Assembly (NCBI GenBank): GCA_028284385.1
Contig: JANQRT010000066.1
Coordinates: 62,001 to 126,000 of the forward strand
Reading direction: 5' to 3'
Length of the DNA stretch: 64,000 bases
Source of the DNA: Opitutaceae bacterium
Lineage (GTDB): Bacteria; Verrucomicrobiota; Verrucomicrobiia; Opitutales; Opitutaceae
Numbering within the stretch: position 1 is the stretch's first letter; each line of letters opens with the position of its first letter. Below, in pieces: positions 17,205-26,468 of the stretch. The notes under the pieces were generated by a model. The model did not search any database and was not told the DNA's origin. It worked only from the letters and a program-made list of their open reading frames with translations. Position numbers and translations under genes: made by a program.

Positions 17205-19178
17205 ATGCGAAGGGACATGTCAGATACCAGGAATTCAATCCTATCTGGAAAGGAATCCATTGATTTCTTCCAGTCCTTCAAGTGTTTAATCTGTAGCTGT
17301 TTACTAACGATTTGCACGTCAGCGTGGGCAGAGGATTCGGTAACGGAAACGATTGATTTGCCCGCATTCGAAATCACTGGATCCCGCTCGAATTACTTAA
17401 AGGAGGTCATTCCCCTCTCCCATCAATTTATTGGAGCGGAAGAAATAGCCGATCAGAACCCCCTGGGAATAGAAGATCTGCTGGGAAGCCTGCCGGGAAT
17501 TCACATTGATCGCTCATCCCGTTCGGGGGGAGTAGGTTCCGTATACATGAGAGGTGGCGATCCTAATTTCGTAGTCACGTTGATCAACGGCATAAAACTG
17601 AATGATCCTACCAATGATCGAGGTGGCTCTTTCGACTACGCGTCCATCGACCCATTCAGCCTGCAAGGAGTGGAAATCGTCAAAGGCGCTCAATCCGCCT
17701 TGTACGGTTCTGAAGCCCTAAGCGGCGTCATCAATCTCGTAACCATCGACGAAAGCTCGCCAAGCGAAGTGAGAGCTCTTGGGGAGGTCGGAACGGACGA
17801 TTTCAGACAAGTCCGCTTTGAAGCGGGAGAGTCCAATCAAAACCTAGTAGCGAGATTAACCGCAAACTACCTGGACATCGGGGACGCGGTTGACGGCGAA
17901 AGCTTGAAAAGCCGTCGCTACACGGCCAGCGTTTTGGCGACAATCGACGAGCAATCCAAACTCCGAGTCTTCGGCCTAGTCTCCAACACCGACAAGACCG
18001 CCTTCCCAGACGACAGCGGAGGCCCACTATTCGCGGATATTCGCGAATTGGATACGAGGGAAATCGAAGACAATGCTTTGGGAATAAGCTATATTTTCGA
18101 AGCAAAGGAAACAGCTCGTTTTCAGCTAGACGCCTCGCTTTACAATCGAGAAGAGACGATAGACTCTCCGGGAGTAAGTCCTGGCCTAAGAGATCCCTTT
18201 GGAATACCTCCCACCGTCTCTGAAAACGAACTGGAACGGTATCAAATAAACGCATACGGCGAATTTTTCAATGGCGATACGATCAGCTTCATTTTGGGAG
18301 CAAGCTATGAGTCCGAGAAAAGTGAAGTCGATTATTCCCTCATCTTCCCATGGCAAACCATCAACGATCTCTCGACTCTAGATCGAGACACGGTCGGCGC
18401 CTTCGCTGAGGTCGACTGGCAGCCGGCTGAAAATATGGTTTGGCAATTTGGAGTCAGGCATGATGACGTTGATGGCATCGATTCGGAGAATTCCATTTTG
18501 AGCGGCGTTTCCTATAAGTTTAGCGATTTAAATTCGTACCTGAGATTCCACTACGCTGAGGGATTTAAAAAGCCAAGTGTGTTCGCCTTGACTAATCCCG
18601 TAGTCGGTAATCCAAGTCTGATACCGGAAGACAGTCAAAGTTTTGAACTGGCGTGGGAATCATTCTTGGAAGATGGAAAGAGCAGCTTCGAAATCGCCTT
18701 GTTCGATCAAAGCTTTGAAAATCTAGTCGATTTCGACTCAGGACCTCCACCCAGGCTAGTAAACAGAGGGGAAGTCGAATCACAAGGAGCGGAAGCGTCG
18801 TTCAAGTATACGGTTTCAGACGTATTGAATATTCAAGGATCGCTTTCTTATGCGGATGCCACCATTGTCGGATCTCCCGAAGAGCTACGCCATCGCCCTC
18901 AGTGGCGTGGATCCGTTTCGGCAAAATGGCAGGCTAATGAAAAAACTTTCATATACGTAGCTGGAGCCTACGTCGATCGTCGTCTTGATTCTTCGATTCC
19001 AACGGGAGACAAGCGTCTAGAAGCTTTCTTCCAATCCGATCTGCGACTCAAGTACGAAGTAAACGACTCCGTAGAGGTTTGGCTGTCGGTAGACAATCTT
19101 TTCGATGACAACTACGAAGAGGCTGTAGGATTCCCAAATCCCGGAAGGCAAGCGCGTATTGCCTTGGGATGGAAGTGA
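17205..19178 (+). CDS. TonB-dependent outer-membrane receptor (BtuB/vitamin B12-like)
   Basis: A 657-residue outer-membrane receptor. An N-terminal stretch with a hydrophobic core (CLICSCLLTICTSAWA) looks like a signal peptide; the 20 or so residues in front make the true start uncertain. The plug domain is clear: a TonB-box-like DLPAFEITGSR, then LLGSLPGIHIDRSSRSGGVGSVYMRGG, LINGIKLNDP and VEIVKGAQSALYGSEALSGVINLVT. A 22-strand barrel follows, ending VGFPNPGRQARIALGWK. The short length and the YGSEALSGVINL segment are closest to the BtuB-like branch. The last residue is lysine, not phenylalanine, which is unusual for the barrel insertion signal. The ligand is unknown. Confidence 0.9.
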   Translation: MRRDMSDTRNSILSGKESIDFFQSFKCLICSCLLTICTSAWAEDSVTETIDLPAFEITGSRSNYLKEVIPLSHQFIGAEEIADQNPLGIEDLLGSLPGIHIDRSSRSGGVGSVYMRGGDPNFVVTLINGIKLNDPTNDRGGSFDYASIDPFSLQGVEIVKGAQSALYGSEALSGVINLVTIDESSPSEVRALGEVGTDDFRQVRFEAGESNQNLVARLTANYLDIGDAVDGESLKSRRYTASVLATIDEQSKLRVFGLVSNTDKTAFPDDSGGPLFADIRELDTREIEDNALGISYIFEAKETARFQLDASLYNREETIDSPGVSPGLRDPFGIPPTVSENELERYQINAYGEFFNGDTISFILGASYESEKSEVDYSLIFPWQTINDLSTLDRDTVGAFAEVDWQPAENMVWQFGVRHDDVDGIDSENSILSGVSYKFSDLNSYLRFHYAEGFKKPSVFALTNPVVGNPSLIPEDSQSFELAWESFLEDGKSSFEIALFDQSFENLVDFDSGPPPRLVNRGEVESQGAEASFKYTVSDVLNIQGSLSYADATIVGSPEELRHRPQWRGSVSAKWQANEKTFIYVAGAYVDRRLDSSIPTGDKRLEAFFQSDLRLKYEVNDSVEVWLSVDNLFDDNYEEAVGFPNPGRQARIALGWK

Positions 19179-19215
19179 CGGACTCCTTTTTAGGAGACGA
19201 AAGATAGCCACAGTA

Positions 19216-20823
19216 TCAGGAATCTTGTGGATCGAAAGTCTCGCTAGTGGTCAAGATAAACTTGTCTAGTTCGGTTCCGTCCTCACGCATCGAAATTTCA
19301 ATGACATGCTTTCCGGGTTCTTCGACGTCTAGCCATACCGTACGTGGCCCATGGCATCCATGATGCGGATACCGCTGATTTGATGTCCAAACCCAGTCAT
19401 TAGTTGCTGGTCCCTGCGTCCAGCGCTTGCCCTTCTTCGGAGGATGCCGCTTTACGCAAACCTCCAACTTCGATCCAGATTCAGGCCAAGTTCCATTCAG
19501 GCCAACATGGATACTGTTCTCTTCCGTCCCGTTGTGGTAGATGCGAGCCCAGACGTAGTAACGTCCCGGAGTGGAAAATTCCACTTCATAGCTAAGCGTT
19601 GGACCTTTGCCTCCCTTTTCAGTCAACGAAGTTTGGATGTTCGTATGATCGCCATGCTTTTGCATTACATCAGGCAAGGCTTCCACATAGGCTCCACCGC
19701 TAGCAGATTCGGCATGCGATGGGTCAAGATCGGGAGTAACGGTCTGATCAGCGGGGCCAGTCACCGTTATCCAAGAGCGAGGTAGTTCGCCATCCTCATA
19801 GAACAGGAAGCTTTCGGCCTCGATCTCGACATAGCCATTGCGTTCATGATGTTTCGCGTGGAATCGATGCTCTGTATTGCTTTTCAAACGTCGCAAATAG
19901 GCGCCCTCCGCGTTCAGGCGCATCACCTTTTCCGTATCGAGATCGTCACGACTGTTGCAAAAATCAACTACCAATTTAGGCATAGGTCCATACACTCCCT
20001 TTCGTTTCGATACCGGCCAATTACTGCCGAACATAACGCGATCAGGACCAAAAACATCGACGATTGGATTAAGGACGGGCAGATATACTTTGTAATCAAG
20101 CGGTGGAGGATTTTGTCTGGAAAATGTGTAGAAGGCGGAGAGTTTTATGTAAATATTTGGATACATATCCAGTCCGTCATATCGTTTAGTAGCATTCTCG
20201 TCTTCATTCGCCTCGTCCAAACCCATGTGTCCAAGATGATTAACGATCATCACGAGATTAGGATAGCTCTCGGCCACATGAACCAATTGCTCGGCTGGAT
20301 AGCGCTTCAAGTTCATCTCGAAGACCAGTCCCAGTTCCTCCACAATAGCCAGCTTGGAAAAGATCTCAGGATCCTCTAACGACGGATCCTGACGACTTCT
20401 CTGTCGAAATCCCAGGAATTTAGGATGCATGGCCAGCCTTACGATTTCCGTTTCAAAATTCTCGTCTCGCAAATCCAAGTAGCCAATGAAACCCAGCATG
20501 TTCGGATCGTCTTCGATCAAGGAAAGCGTCCAATCATTTTCCTGAGGACGAGGGCTGCACTCCACGATAATCGCTCGGCGAATGCCTGAACCGCTGCTTG
20601 CCTCGTAGAAGGTTTGAGGCAAGTGCGGATACTGAACCTCCGTCCATTTCTTTGGAGGAAAAGGAAATCCATCAATATTCGTATCGAAAATATGGATATG
20701 CGTATCAATCCAGCCAGGGGAAATGATGTCTTCGGAATGACTCGACTTCAGGAGCCAGAAAAACGATGTCAAAAGGAGAACAAGCCGAAAGCAGCGCTGG
20801 GGGATCATGATGGGCTCGATCAT
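19216..20823 (-). CDS. Secreted amidohydrolase-2 enzyme with C-terminal carbohydrate-binding-like domain
   Basis: A 535-residue exported protein with a signal peptide (hydrophobic FRLVLLLTSFFWLL). Residues about 35-325 are an Amidohydro_2 TIM barrel (COG3618): the metal site DTHIHIFDT, the MIVNHLGHM strand and MFGSNWPVS near the end, as in lactonases such as fuconolactonase and PDC hydrolase. Residues about 345-535 form a separate beta-sandwich: EIEAESFLFYEDG, STPGRYYVWARIYHNG and DVEEPGKHVIEISMREDGTELDKFILTT, resembling the C-terminal module of GH115-type and other verrucomicrobial enzymes. The fusion suggests a periplasmic lactonase or hydrolase held on a sugar polymer. It follows the sulfatase by 53 bases on the same strand, so they are probably co-transcribed. 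Confidence 0.8.
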   Translation of the reverse strand: MIEPIMIPQRCFRLVLLLTSFFWLLKSSHSEDIISPGWIDTHIHIFDTNIDGFPFPPKKWTEVQYPHLPQTFYEASSGSGIRRAIIVECSPRPQENDWTLSLIEDDPNMLGFIGYLDLRDENFETEIVRLAMHPKFLGFRQRSRQDPSLEDPEIFSKLAIVEELGLVFEMNLKRYPAEQLVHVAESYPNLVMIVNHLGHMGLDEANEDENATKRYDGLDMYPNIYIKLSAFYTFSRQNPPPLDYKVYLPVLNPIVDVFGPDRVMFGSNWPVSKRKGVYGPMPKLVVDFCNSRDDLDTEKVMRLNAEGAYLRRLKSNTEHRFHAKHHERNGYVEIEAESFLFYEDGELPRSWITVTGPADQTVTPDLDPSHAESASGGAYVEALPDVMQKHGDHTNIQTSLTEKGGKGPTLSYEVEFSTPGRYYVWARIYHNGTEENSIHVGLNGTWPESGSKLEVCVKRHPPKKGKRWTQGPATNDWVWTSNQRYPHHGCHGPRTVWLDVEEPGKHVIEISMREDGTELDKFILTTSETFDPQDS

Positions 20824-20875
20824 TTCGAGGATTCGCCCAATGTCAAAGCGCTCTTCTACAAAAACTCCGCTTGGA

Positions 20876-22291
20876 CTAGAAATGGTTGAGATGCTTTCTC
20901 AGGCGAGCTTTCTGCTCTTCGTAAGGGGGATCGGAGGCTAAATTGTGAAGCTCATGCGGATCTTCGGAGCGGTCGTAGAGCTCCTCCCCTCCATCGTCAT
21001 AGGAAATATAACTCCATTGATCGACTTTCACGGAGTAGTTGCCCGAACGATACACGGAAATAGCGGGTTCCTTTTTGGGAGCCGAAGGATCGTCAAGCCA
21101 AGTCTTAAGATCCAGCCCTTCAAGATATTCAGGTCGATCGAATCCTAGAAGACTGGCAAGAGTCGGATAGACATCGAGAAAGGAAACGGCTCGTTCGCAT
21201 CTCCCTGGATCGATTCCAGGCCCTGCAATGATCATAGGTACCTGAGTAGACTGATTCCAGAGAGTGAATTTTTCAATACGTTCCTTGTCACCTATATGCC
21301 AACCGTGATCGCCAGCTAGAATGACAATCGTATTATCGCGATAGCGGCTTTTCCTCAATGCTCGCATCACGTTCCCCACGCAGAGGTCAGCAAAGCTGGA
21401 GCTTGCCAAATAGCCTTGCACGGCCTTTCGCCATTGTCCCAACTCCTTCATCGGCTTCACTATCTTGTAGGTGAAGTTAGTGCGATGACCTTCGGGAATG
21501 TCATCCATATCGTCATCCGGAGCGACAGGCAATCTGACGTCATCAAGTGGATACATATCGAAGAATTCTTTAGGCGCTATTTGCGGCGAATGAGGGCGAT
21601 AGATGCCGCAGGCCAAAAAGAAAGGTTTGTCGTGTTCGCGATCCAAATACTCGGCGCAGAAGTCCGAAATTTGCCAATCACCAGTTTCCTCAACCGTATT
21701 GGGAATTGGCCCCCAAAAAAGATCGGTACCAAAGTATCCGGTCACTATGCCGCCATGCCACTTGGCGAGTCCTTGCTCGTCTCGATAAAGATCCCCACCA
21801 GGCGTTCCAACGAGGCCTCTCCACTGAAAATCCCACGATATAGGATCGGAAAACGGAAGCGGTTCCTCATCAACTCCCCGAGAATGGTGGAAAATTTTGC
21901 CAGCTGCAATCGCTTCATAGCCTTTGCTTCTGAGAAACTGCGGCAATGTGACGCGATCCATGCCTCCTGGTTTTTCGCGAAAATTGCCTGGATTCGTATA
22001 TTGTCCTGTGGTCTCCGGTCGCTGTCCCGTTAAAAGCGCTACGCGACTGGGATTGCAGGCAGGCACCACGCAATGAGCATTGGTAAATAGAACGCCCTCG
22101 CTAGCTAGGCGATCTATGTGCGGCGTTTTCGCCGGCCCTCCTAAACAGCTAACGTAGTTGTTTAGGTCATCCACCATGATAAGCAGAACGTTTAGCGGCT
22201 TGTCCGCTTTAGCCAATGGCAAGCAGGGCGATAAACTAGTTAAAACGAGTATTATAGTGAAAGATTGAATACGAAAGAATCGTCGTAGCAT
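20876..22291 (-). CDS. Sulfatase, iduronate-2-sulfatase-like, cysteine type
   Basis: The ATG at 22291 gives 471 residues with a clear signal peptide (IQSFTIILVLTSLSPCLPLAKA). An upstream frame to 22402 would run into the preceding gene and lacks sense. The active-site signature VVPACNPSRVALLTGQRPET has the formylglycine cysteine in CNPSR. LLIMVDDLNNYVSCLGG supplies the metal-binding aspartates, and ILAGDHGWHIGDKERIEK the later catalytic residues. The form is that of the IDS-like S1_7 group, which removes sulfate esters from uronic acid or hexose residues of polysaccharides. It needs an external formylglycine-generating enzyme, not found in this window. Its neighbours point to sulfated sugar breakdown. 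Confidence 0.92.
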   Translation of the reverse strand: MLRRFFRIQSFTIILVLTSLSPCLPLAKADKPLNVLLIMVDDLNNYVSCLGGPAKTPHIDRLASEGVLFTNAHCVVPACNPSRVALLTGQRPETTGQYTNPGNFREKPGGMDRVTLPQFLRSKGYEAIAAGKIFHHSRGVDEEPLPFSDPISWDFQWRGLVGTPGGDLYRDEQGLAKWHGGIVTGYFGTDLFWGPIPNTVEETGDWQISDFCAEYLDREHDKPFFLACGIYRPHSPQIAPKEFFDMYPLDDVRLPVAPDDDMDDIPEGHRTNFTYKIVKPMKELGQWRKAVQGYLASSSFADLCVGNVMRALRKSRYRDNTIVILAGDHGWHIGDKERIEKFTLWNQSTQVPMIIAGPGIDPGRCERAVSFLDVYPTLASLLGFDRPEYLEGLDLKTWLDDPSAPKKEPAISVYRSGNYSVKVDQWSYISYDDGGEELYDRSEDPHELHNLASDPPYEEQKARLRKHLNHF

Positions 22292-22376
22292 CGTAAAATT
22301 AATAAGAATTGCACTCAACAGTTGACTCGGATTTTCAAGCTTACTCGAACAGAATGCCCTCTTTAAATAAACGTCC

Positions 22377-23456
22377 TCAAAGCCTGCGGACAATCGCGTC
22401 AACGCAATCTTGGGTACCCGCTTGACCGCCGAGGTCCTTGGTCAAACCATCGCCTTCGGCAAGCGCGGCTTCCACTGCTGACCGAATGGCGAAAGCGGAT
22501 TCAGTTAAAAGACTATCGTCGCTTCGACCGCCGAGCCATTCCAGCATGCTGGCGCCCGAAAGAATGGTTGCGATGGGATTGGCAACACCCTTGCCGGCGA
22601 TATCAGGAGCCGATCCATGGGAAGCCTGAAAAAGAGCATGACTCTCTCCAATCTCGGAAGAATCCGCCATACCCAAGCCACCGATTGTAGCCGCTCCAAG
22701 ATCGGAAATAATGTCCCCAAACATATTCTCAGCAACAATCACATCATAGTAGCTAGGACGGGTTACCAAATACATGGAAAGGGCATCCACCAAAGCATAG
22801 TCCACTTCAATTTCCGGATAGTCCGCTAGGACTTCATCAGCCACCGATCGGAAAAAGGCAAAGGAGCGCAGAACGTTGGATTTATCACAAATGGTCACAC
22901 GCTTCTTTCCGTCAAGAGGAGCTCCGTTTCGCTGCAAAGACAGCTCCGCTGCCTGCCGCACAATCCTCTCCACCCCCTTGCGAGTTATAAGCATCGTATC
23001 TGATGCCGTCTCTCCACGAAGGACATTCCCTCCACCACGGGAGGCGTAGAGCCCTTCGCTATTTTCTCTTACGATCACATAATTAATGTTTGGTCGTCCC
23101 TCCAAAGGCGTCTTAACCCCCTCATAGAGTTTGATGGGTCGAAGATTGGCATACAAATCGAGCTCGAATCTTAATTGAAGAGTAGTGTCCTGTCCGGCTT
23201 CCGTCCCGTCTGGATAAAGCACGCCCGGCAAGCCAGCGGCTCCAAGCAGAATGGCATCAGCCGAGCGACAGCGTTCCACAGTCTCGTCCGGCAAAGCGAC
23301 TCCTGTATCCAAATAATTCTGGGCTCCACCTGCAACATGGTCCCATTCAATCGATCTGGCCCCTTTAATGACCTCGTCAATAACCTTAATGGTCGCAGCA
23401 CACACCTCTGGTCCAATCCCATCCCCATCAACAACTGCTATTTTATAACTGTTCAT
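22377..23456 (-). CDS. Isocitrate/isopropylmalate-family beta-decarboxylating dehydrogenase
   Basis: A 359-residue NAD(P)-dependent, Mg-dependent decarboxylating dehydrogenase. It begins KIAVVDGDGIGPEV. LRFELDLYANLRPIKLYEG and VIVRENSEGLYASRGG form the substrate pocket. NMFGDIISDLGAATIGGLGMADS provides the metal-binding aspartates, and HGSAPDIAGKGVANP the NAD loop. The RENSEGLY wording, instead of the LTGGIYFG of genuine LeuB, places it nearer isocitrate, tartrate or homoisocitrate dehydrogenases. Within a catabolic gene set under a GntR regulator it more likely oxidises a hydroxy-dicarboxylate or malate-like intermediate than serving leucine synthesis. It lies 30 bases after the lactonase-like gene and before the sulfatase. 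Confidence 0.88.
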   Translation of the reverse strand: MNSYKIAVVDGDGIGPEVCAATIKVIDEVIKGARSIEWDHVAGGAQNYLDTGVALPDETVERCRSADAILLGAAGLPGVLYPDGTEAGQDTTLQLRFELDLYANLRPIKLYEGVKTPLEGRPNINYVIVRENSEGLYASRGGGNVLRGETASDTMLITRKGVERIVRQAAELSLQRNGAPLDGKKRVTICDKSNVLRSFAFFRSVADEVLADYPEIEVDYALVDALSMYLVTRPSYYDVIVAENMFGDIISDLGAATIGGLGMADSSEIGESHALFQASHGSAPDIAGKGVANPIATILSGASMLEWLGGRSDDSLLTESAFAIRSAVEAALAEGDGLTKDLGGQAGTQDCVDAIVRRL

Positions 23457-23486
23457 GAAATTTCTGTGGTAGACTTTTGGACCTCA

Positions 23487-24404
23487 TCAAACTCGATAGA
23501 CTCTTCGCGCATTGTCACTGAATAGCTTTCGCTTCTCGTCGTCGGAAAAATCCTTCACCACTTCGTAGAAATCCTCCCAGTAAAGAGCATAGCTCTTGCC
23601 GCTCAGACTATCGACCGGGAAATTACTGGCAAACATGCACCTATCGACATCGAAAAAGCTGATTGTATCCAAAACGAGAGGACCAATTGAAGCAGGAGTC
23701 CATTCTCGGTCGAACATGCCAAACCCCGAGAGCTTTACACACAGGTTCGGAAGCTCACCCAACTGCTTCATCGACGCTCGCCAGCCATTCATGTAGCCTA
23801 CATCGCTTTGACGAGCTGGCAACCCAATGTGAGTCAGAACGAACTGAAGATTGGGATGAAGTTTTACCAGCTTCAGAGCATCCCCAAGCTGCTGCCAGTA
23901 GAATTGCAAATCGAATACAAGATTGTACTTCTCGCACAATCCCACCCGCTCTCTCCAACTCTCCTCCTCCAAAAAACAGGGTTCCGGATTTTCCGGATCG
24001 ATGTAGGCTTCATGCACAAATTGCCGAATGCCACGCATATTGGCAAACGAGCAATGGCCGTCCAGAACGGCTTCAATATCGGGAGCGCTGAAATCCGCAT
24101 GAGCCACTATGCCATGCGGAATCCCTTCAGAATTGGGTTCATCAGCTAACGACTGCAGCCAACGCGTTTCTCGCACCGGATCGGATCGATCGATAACCGC
24201 CTCCTCGTGGATAAAGCGGGTAACCTTCAGGTCTCCACGATTTTTGAAAAAGTCTTCGACCAGAAAATTCCGATTTCGAATCGCCTCGTACTCGCCGCAA
24301 ACGCGGGATCGTTTTGTATCCGTCAACCAAGGATAGTAATTGGCCTGCAAATCCCATAAATGATGATGGCAGTCGCAGATTTCGAAGTCGTAAACGGAGT
24401 TCAT
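23487..24404 (-). CDS. Amidohydrolase-2 family sugar lactonase-like protein
   Basis: Starting at the ATG at 24404 gives 305 residues. An in-frame TTG at 24422 is less likely. The sequence begins with the metal motif EICDCHHHLWDLQANYYPWL, a form typical of COG3618 proteins acting as L-fuconolactonase and L-rhamnono-lactonase. VLTHIGLPA and MFASNFPVD give further barrel-end metal and substrate residues. No signal peptide is present, so it is cytoplasmic, in contrast to the related secreted protein at 19.2-20.8 kb. The upstream aldo/keto reductase stops 14 bases before this start. The pair fits oxidation of an aldose to a lactone, then lactone opening. Confidence 0.85.
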   Translation of the reverse strand: MNSVYDFEICDCHHHLWDLQANYYPWLTDTKRSRVCGEYEAIRNRNFLVEDFFKNRGDLKVTRFIHEEAVIDRSDPVRETRWLQSLADEPNSEGIPHGIVAHADFSAPDIEAVLDGHCSFANMRGIRQFVHEAYIDPENPEPCFLEEESWRERVGLCEKYNLVFDLQFYWQQLGDALKLVKLHPNLQFVLTHIGLPARQSDVGYMNGWRASMKQLGELPNLCVKLSGFGMFDREWTPASIGPLVLDTISFFDVDRCMFASNFPVDSLSGKSYALYWEDFYEVVKDFSDDEKRKLFSDNARRVYRV

Positions 24405-24418
24405 TCGCGGTTCTAAAA

Positions 24419-25477
24419 TCAAGGCGTAGGAGCATCTTGCCGAAGGAGACCTTCGGACTTAAGCTCCTCCCAGAATTCATTGGCGATGGGTGTTTGAATC
24501 CAGTCCAAATTAGTCTTTACGATTTCGGGGGAATTACATCCTGGTATGACGGATACGACAGAAGAATGCCCCAATGGAAACTGCAGAGCGGCCGCCCCCA
24601 AGGGGATACTATGGCGATCGCAAACGATCTGAATCGCCTTCACCTTATCAATGATTTCCTGTTCAGCTGGTCGGTAACGATAAATAGCGTTCTCAACTAC
24701 TCCCGTAGCTAGTATTCCCGAAGCGAATACAGCTCCGATAATGATGGAAATTCCATTTTCTCTACAGATGTCGAATGTTTCATCCAAGGCCGGCTGGTCT
24801 AGTAGCGTGTACGGCATGGCGAGGAGAAAATAGTCGAATCCCTCGAATCGCTCCAAGAACTTGGGAACCATTTCGGTTTGATTGACTCCAGCGCCAATCG
24901 CCTTAATGTCTCCCGCCTTCTTGCGTTCGAGTAGCCAGTCGAATCCGCCTCCCTTCTCAAGCTCCTGCAGCTTGGCATTTACAACTTCTTCAGTACCGTG
25001 GAATTTGTAGTCCAGATCGTGGATAGCAAGAGCGTCGACTCGATTGAGCGACAGCCTCTGCAAACTATCCTCGTAAGACCGCTGGAATCCTTCGCGAGTG
25101 TAGTCGAATTTAAAATTGAAAGGGAGTCCGCCCCTCCATCGAGGAAATTCAAACGTATCTGGATTTTCGGGACGCTGGAAAATACGTCCGACTTTCGTAT
25201 TGATAGCAAATGAGTCTCGAGGTTTTTGCCGAAGGTAGTGACCAAGACGGTGTTCGCTTTTGGTCAAGCCGTACCAAGGCGCAGTATCAAAGTATCGAAT
25301 ACCTAAATCGTATGCCGTGTCGATCGTCGACTGAGCTCGTTTCTCGGAAATGATCTCGCCAGGATCCCCCAGAGTCCCTCCACCAAAGCCGAGCTGAGGA
25401 GCAGAAAGGGTCGAACGGCCCAATTGCTGCAGGGCAAAGGGATCAATACACTGATCATATTTAGTCAACGAATGCAT
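24419..25477 (-). CDS. Aldo/keto reductase, D-threo-aldose/L-fucose dehydrogenase-like
   Basis: A 352-residue aldo/keto reductase. DTAPWYG (D64, Y69) holds two of the catalytic tetrad, INTKVGR the lysine and LAIHDLD the histidine; SVVSVIPGCNSPE late in the protein binds the nicotinamide cofactor phosphate region. The form is that of the D-threo-aldose 1-dehydrogenase / L-fucose dehydrogenase branch, which oxidises the free aldose to a lactone. It is the first gene of the minus-strand set AKR-lactonase-dehydrogenase-sulfatase-amidohydrolase. It faces the GntR regulator gene across 194 bases that contain the TGAGATCTCA palindrome, which probably represses it in the absence of the sugar or its acid. 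Confidence 0.88.
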   Translation of the reverse strand: MHSLTKYDQCIDPFALQQLGRSTLSAPQLGFGGGTLGDPGEIISEKRAQSTIDTAYDLGIRYFDTAPWYGLTKSEHRLGHYLRQKPRDSFAINTKVGRIFQRPENPDTFEFPRWRGGLPFNFKFDYTREGFQRSYEDSLQRLSLNRVDALAIHDLDYKFHGTEEVVNAKLQELEKGGGFDWLLERKKAGDIKAIGAGVNQTEMVPKFLERFEGFDYFLLAMPYTLLDQPALDETFDICRENGISIIIGAVFASGILATGVVENAIYRYRPAEQEIIDKVKAIQIVCDRHSIPLGAAALQFPLGHSSVVSVIPGCNSPEIVKTNLDWIQTPIANEFWEELKSEGLLRQDAPTP

Positions 25478-25575
25478 GAGGAAATGTCTATCCCCAACCC
25501 AGTAGCTCGCAATCCATTCGATTTGCCTCAGTAGTCAATGCTTCAATCGCCACCCGCCGATAAATATCAAGTCAT

Positions 25576-25587
25576 TTGAGATCTCAA
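25576..25587. promoter_or_regulatory. Candidate GntR operator, site 1 (divergent)
   Basis: A perfect 12-base palindrome TTGAGATCTCAA with core TGAGATCTCA. It lies 98 bases before the aldo/keto reductase ATG and 84 bases before the gntR ATG, so one protein could control both directions and itself. Confidence 0.7.
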
Positions 25588-25671
25588 TAGAATGTCAATA
25601 GGCCTCGAAACACCAACATCTAATTGCCTTGATGTCTCGGACGAAAAGAACAGCGTAAATCGTAGACTATC

Positions 25672-26358
25672 ATGGCAAAAGCGAGAAAAACGGCGAAAAA
25701 ACGTCCGACGCCGACAAAGACTACCGGAAGCCTCCTCAAGGACAAAGCCTACTCTCGCATAAAAGAACGCATCTTGTCCGATAAGTTCAGCCCAGGCTCT
25801 TTTCTCTCCGAGCGCCAGGTTGCTAGTTGGCTTGGGATGAGCAAAACCCCGATTAAAGCGGCGTTCGAGCGACTCGAACACGAAGGATTCATCTCGGTCT
25901 CGCCACAGCAAGGTGTGGTCGTACGCGATTTGAACATCCATGAGATAGCCGACCATTTCGAATTACGCGTAGCTCTGGAAAGTTTTGTGGCTCGCAACAT
26001 AGCGGGACGACTGACCTCTGAACAAATTCAGCTGCTCAAGGAAAATCTGGAAGCTCAGAAGCGAAGTATAGAGAACGAGAATGTTTCGGAATCCGTTTTT
26101 CTCGATGGTTCTTTCCACGCGCTTATCTGCAGTTTTCTCGGCAATCAGGAAATGAATCGCGTCATCAACGACCTGAAAGACAAGATCTACCGTGTAGTGA
26201 GCCGAGTTTTTACTCGTCACCCCAAACGCCCAGTTACCAGCTACGCCGAACACAAACGGATAGCCAACGCCATCCTGAAAGGCGAAGCAGACAGAGCGGC
26301 AAATCTGATGACGGCGCATTTGGAGAACGGCAAACAATTCCTGCTTCTCCCTCGCTAG
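25672..26358 (+). CDS. GntR family (FCD/FadR-type) transcriptional regulator
   Basis: A 228-residue regulator with an N-terminal winged helix (about 24-90: KDKAYSRIKERILSDKFSPGSFLSERQVASWLGMSKTPIKAAFERLEHEGFISVSPQQGVVV, quoted here in outline only by its ends) and a C-terminal FCD ligand domain (about 95-225) with the conserved histidines around SFHALICSFL and YAEHKRIANAI. FCD regulators usually bind sugar acids or other carboxylates through a metal. An N-terminal Lys/Pro/Thr-rich tail of about 20 residues precedes the domain. It is divergent from the sugar-acid genes, and identical palindromes flank its own locus and two later transcription units. I infer that it represses the 19-30 kb region and is released by a sugar-acid intermediate. 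Confidence 0.92.
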   Translation: MAKARKTAKKRPTPTKTTGSLLKDKAYSRIKERILSDKFSPGSFLSERQVASWLGMSKTPIKAAFERLEHEGFISVSPQQGVVVRDLNIHEIADHFELRVALESFVARNIAGRLTSEQIQLLKENLEAQKRSIENENVSESVFLDGSFHALICSFLGNQEMNRVINDLKDKIYRVVSRVFTRHPKRPVTSYAEHKRIANAILKGEADRAANLMTAHLENGKQFLLLPR

Positions 26359-26396
26359 CAATGCCCAGTGTAAAGGCTCTTCAATGTAGTCAACAA

Positions 26397-26410
26397 ACTG
26401 AGATCTCAGT
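26397..26410. promoter_or_regulatory. Candidate GntR operator, site 2
   Basis: A perfect 14-base palindrome ACTGAGATCTCAGT, 58 bases upstream of the DUF1593 gene and directly after the gntR gene. It shares the TGAGATCTCA core with sites 1 and 3. Confidence 0.75.
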
Positions 26411-26468
26411 AAGATTTATTTCACATATTGGACTTGCGCAAAAGAGTTGATCAAGGCATGAGGCTAAT

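Noticed and set aside
22292..22402. Extended N-terminus of the sulfatase at 20.9 kb
   Set aside because: It overlaps the end of the dehydrogenase gene, and the signal peptide begins only at the ATG at 22291.
22377..23456. Naming the IMDH-family enzyme leuB
   Set aside because: The substrate loop reads RENSEGLY, not the LeuB form, no leuC/leuD genes are present, and the context is catabolic.
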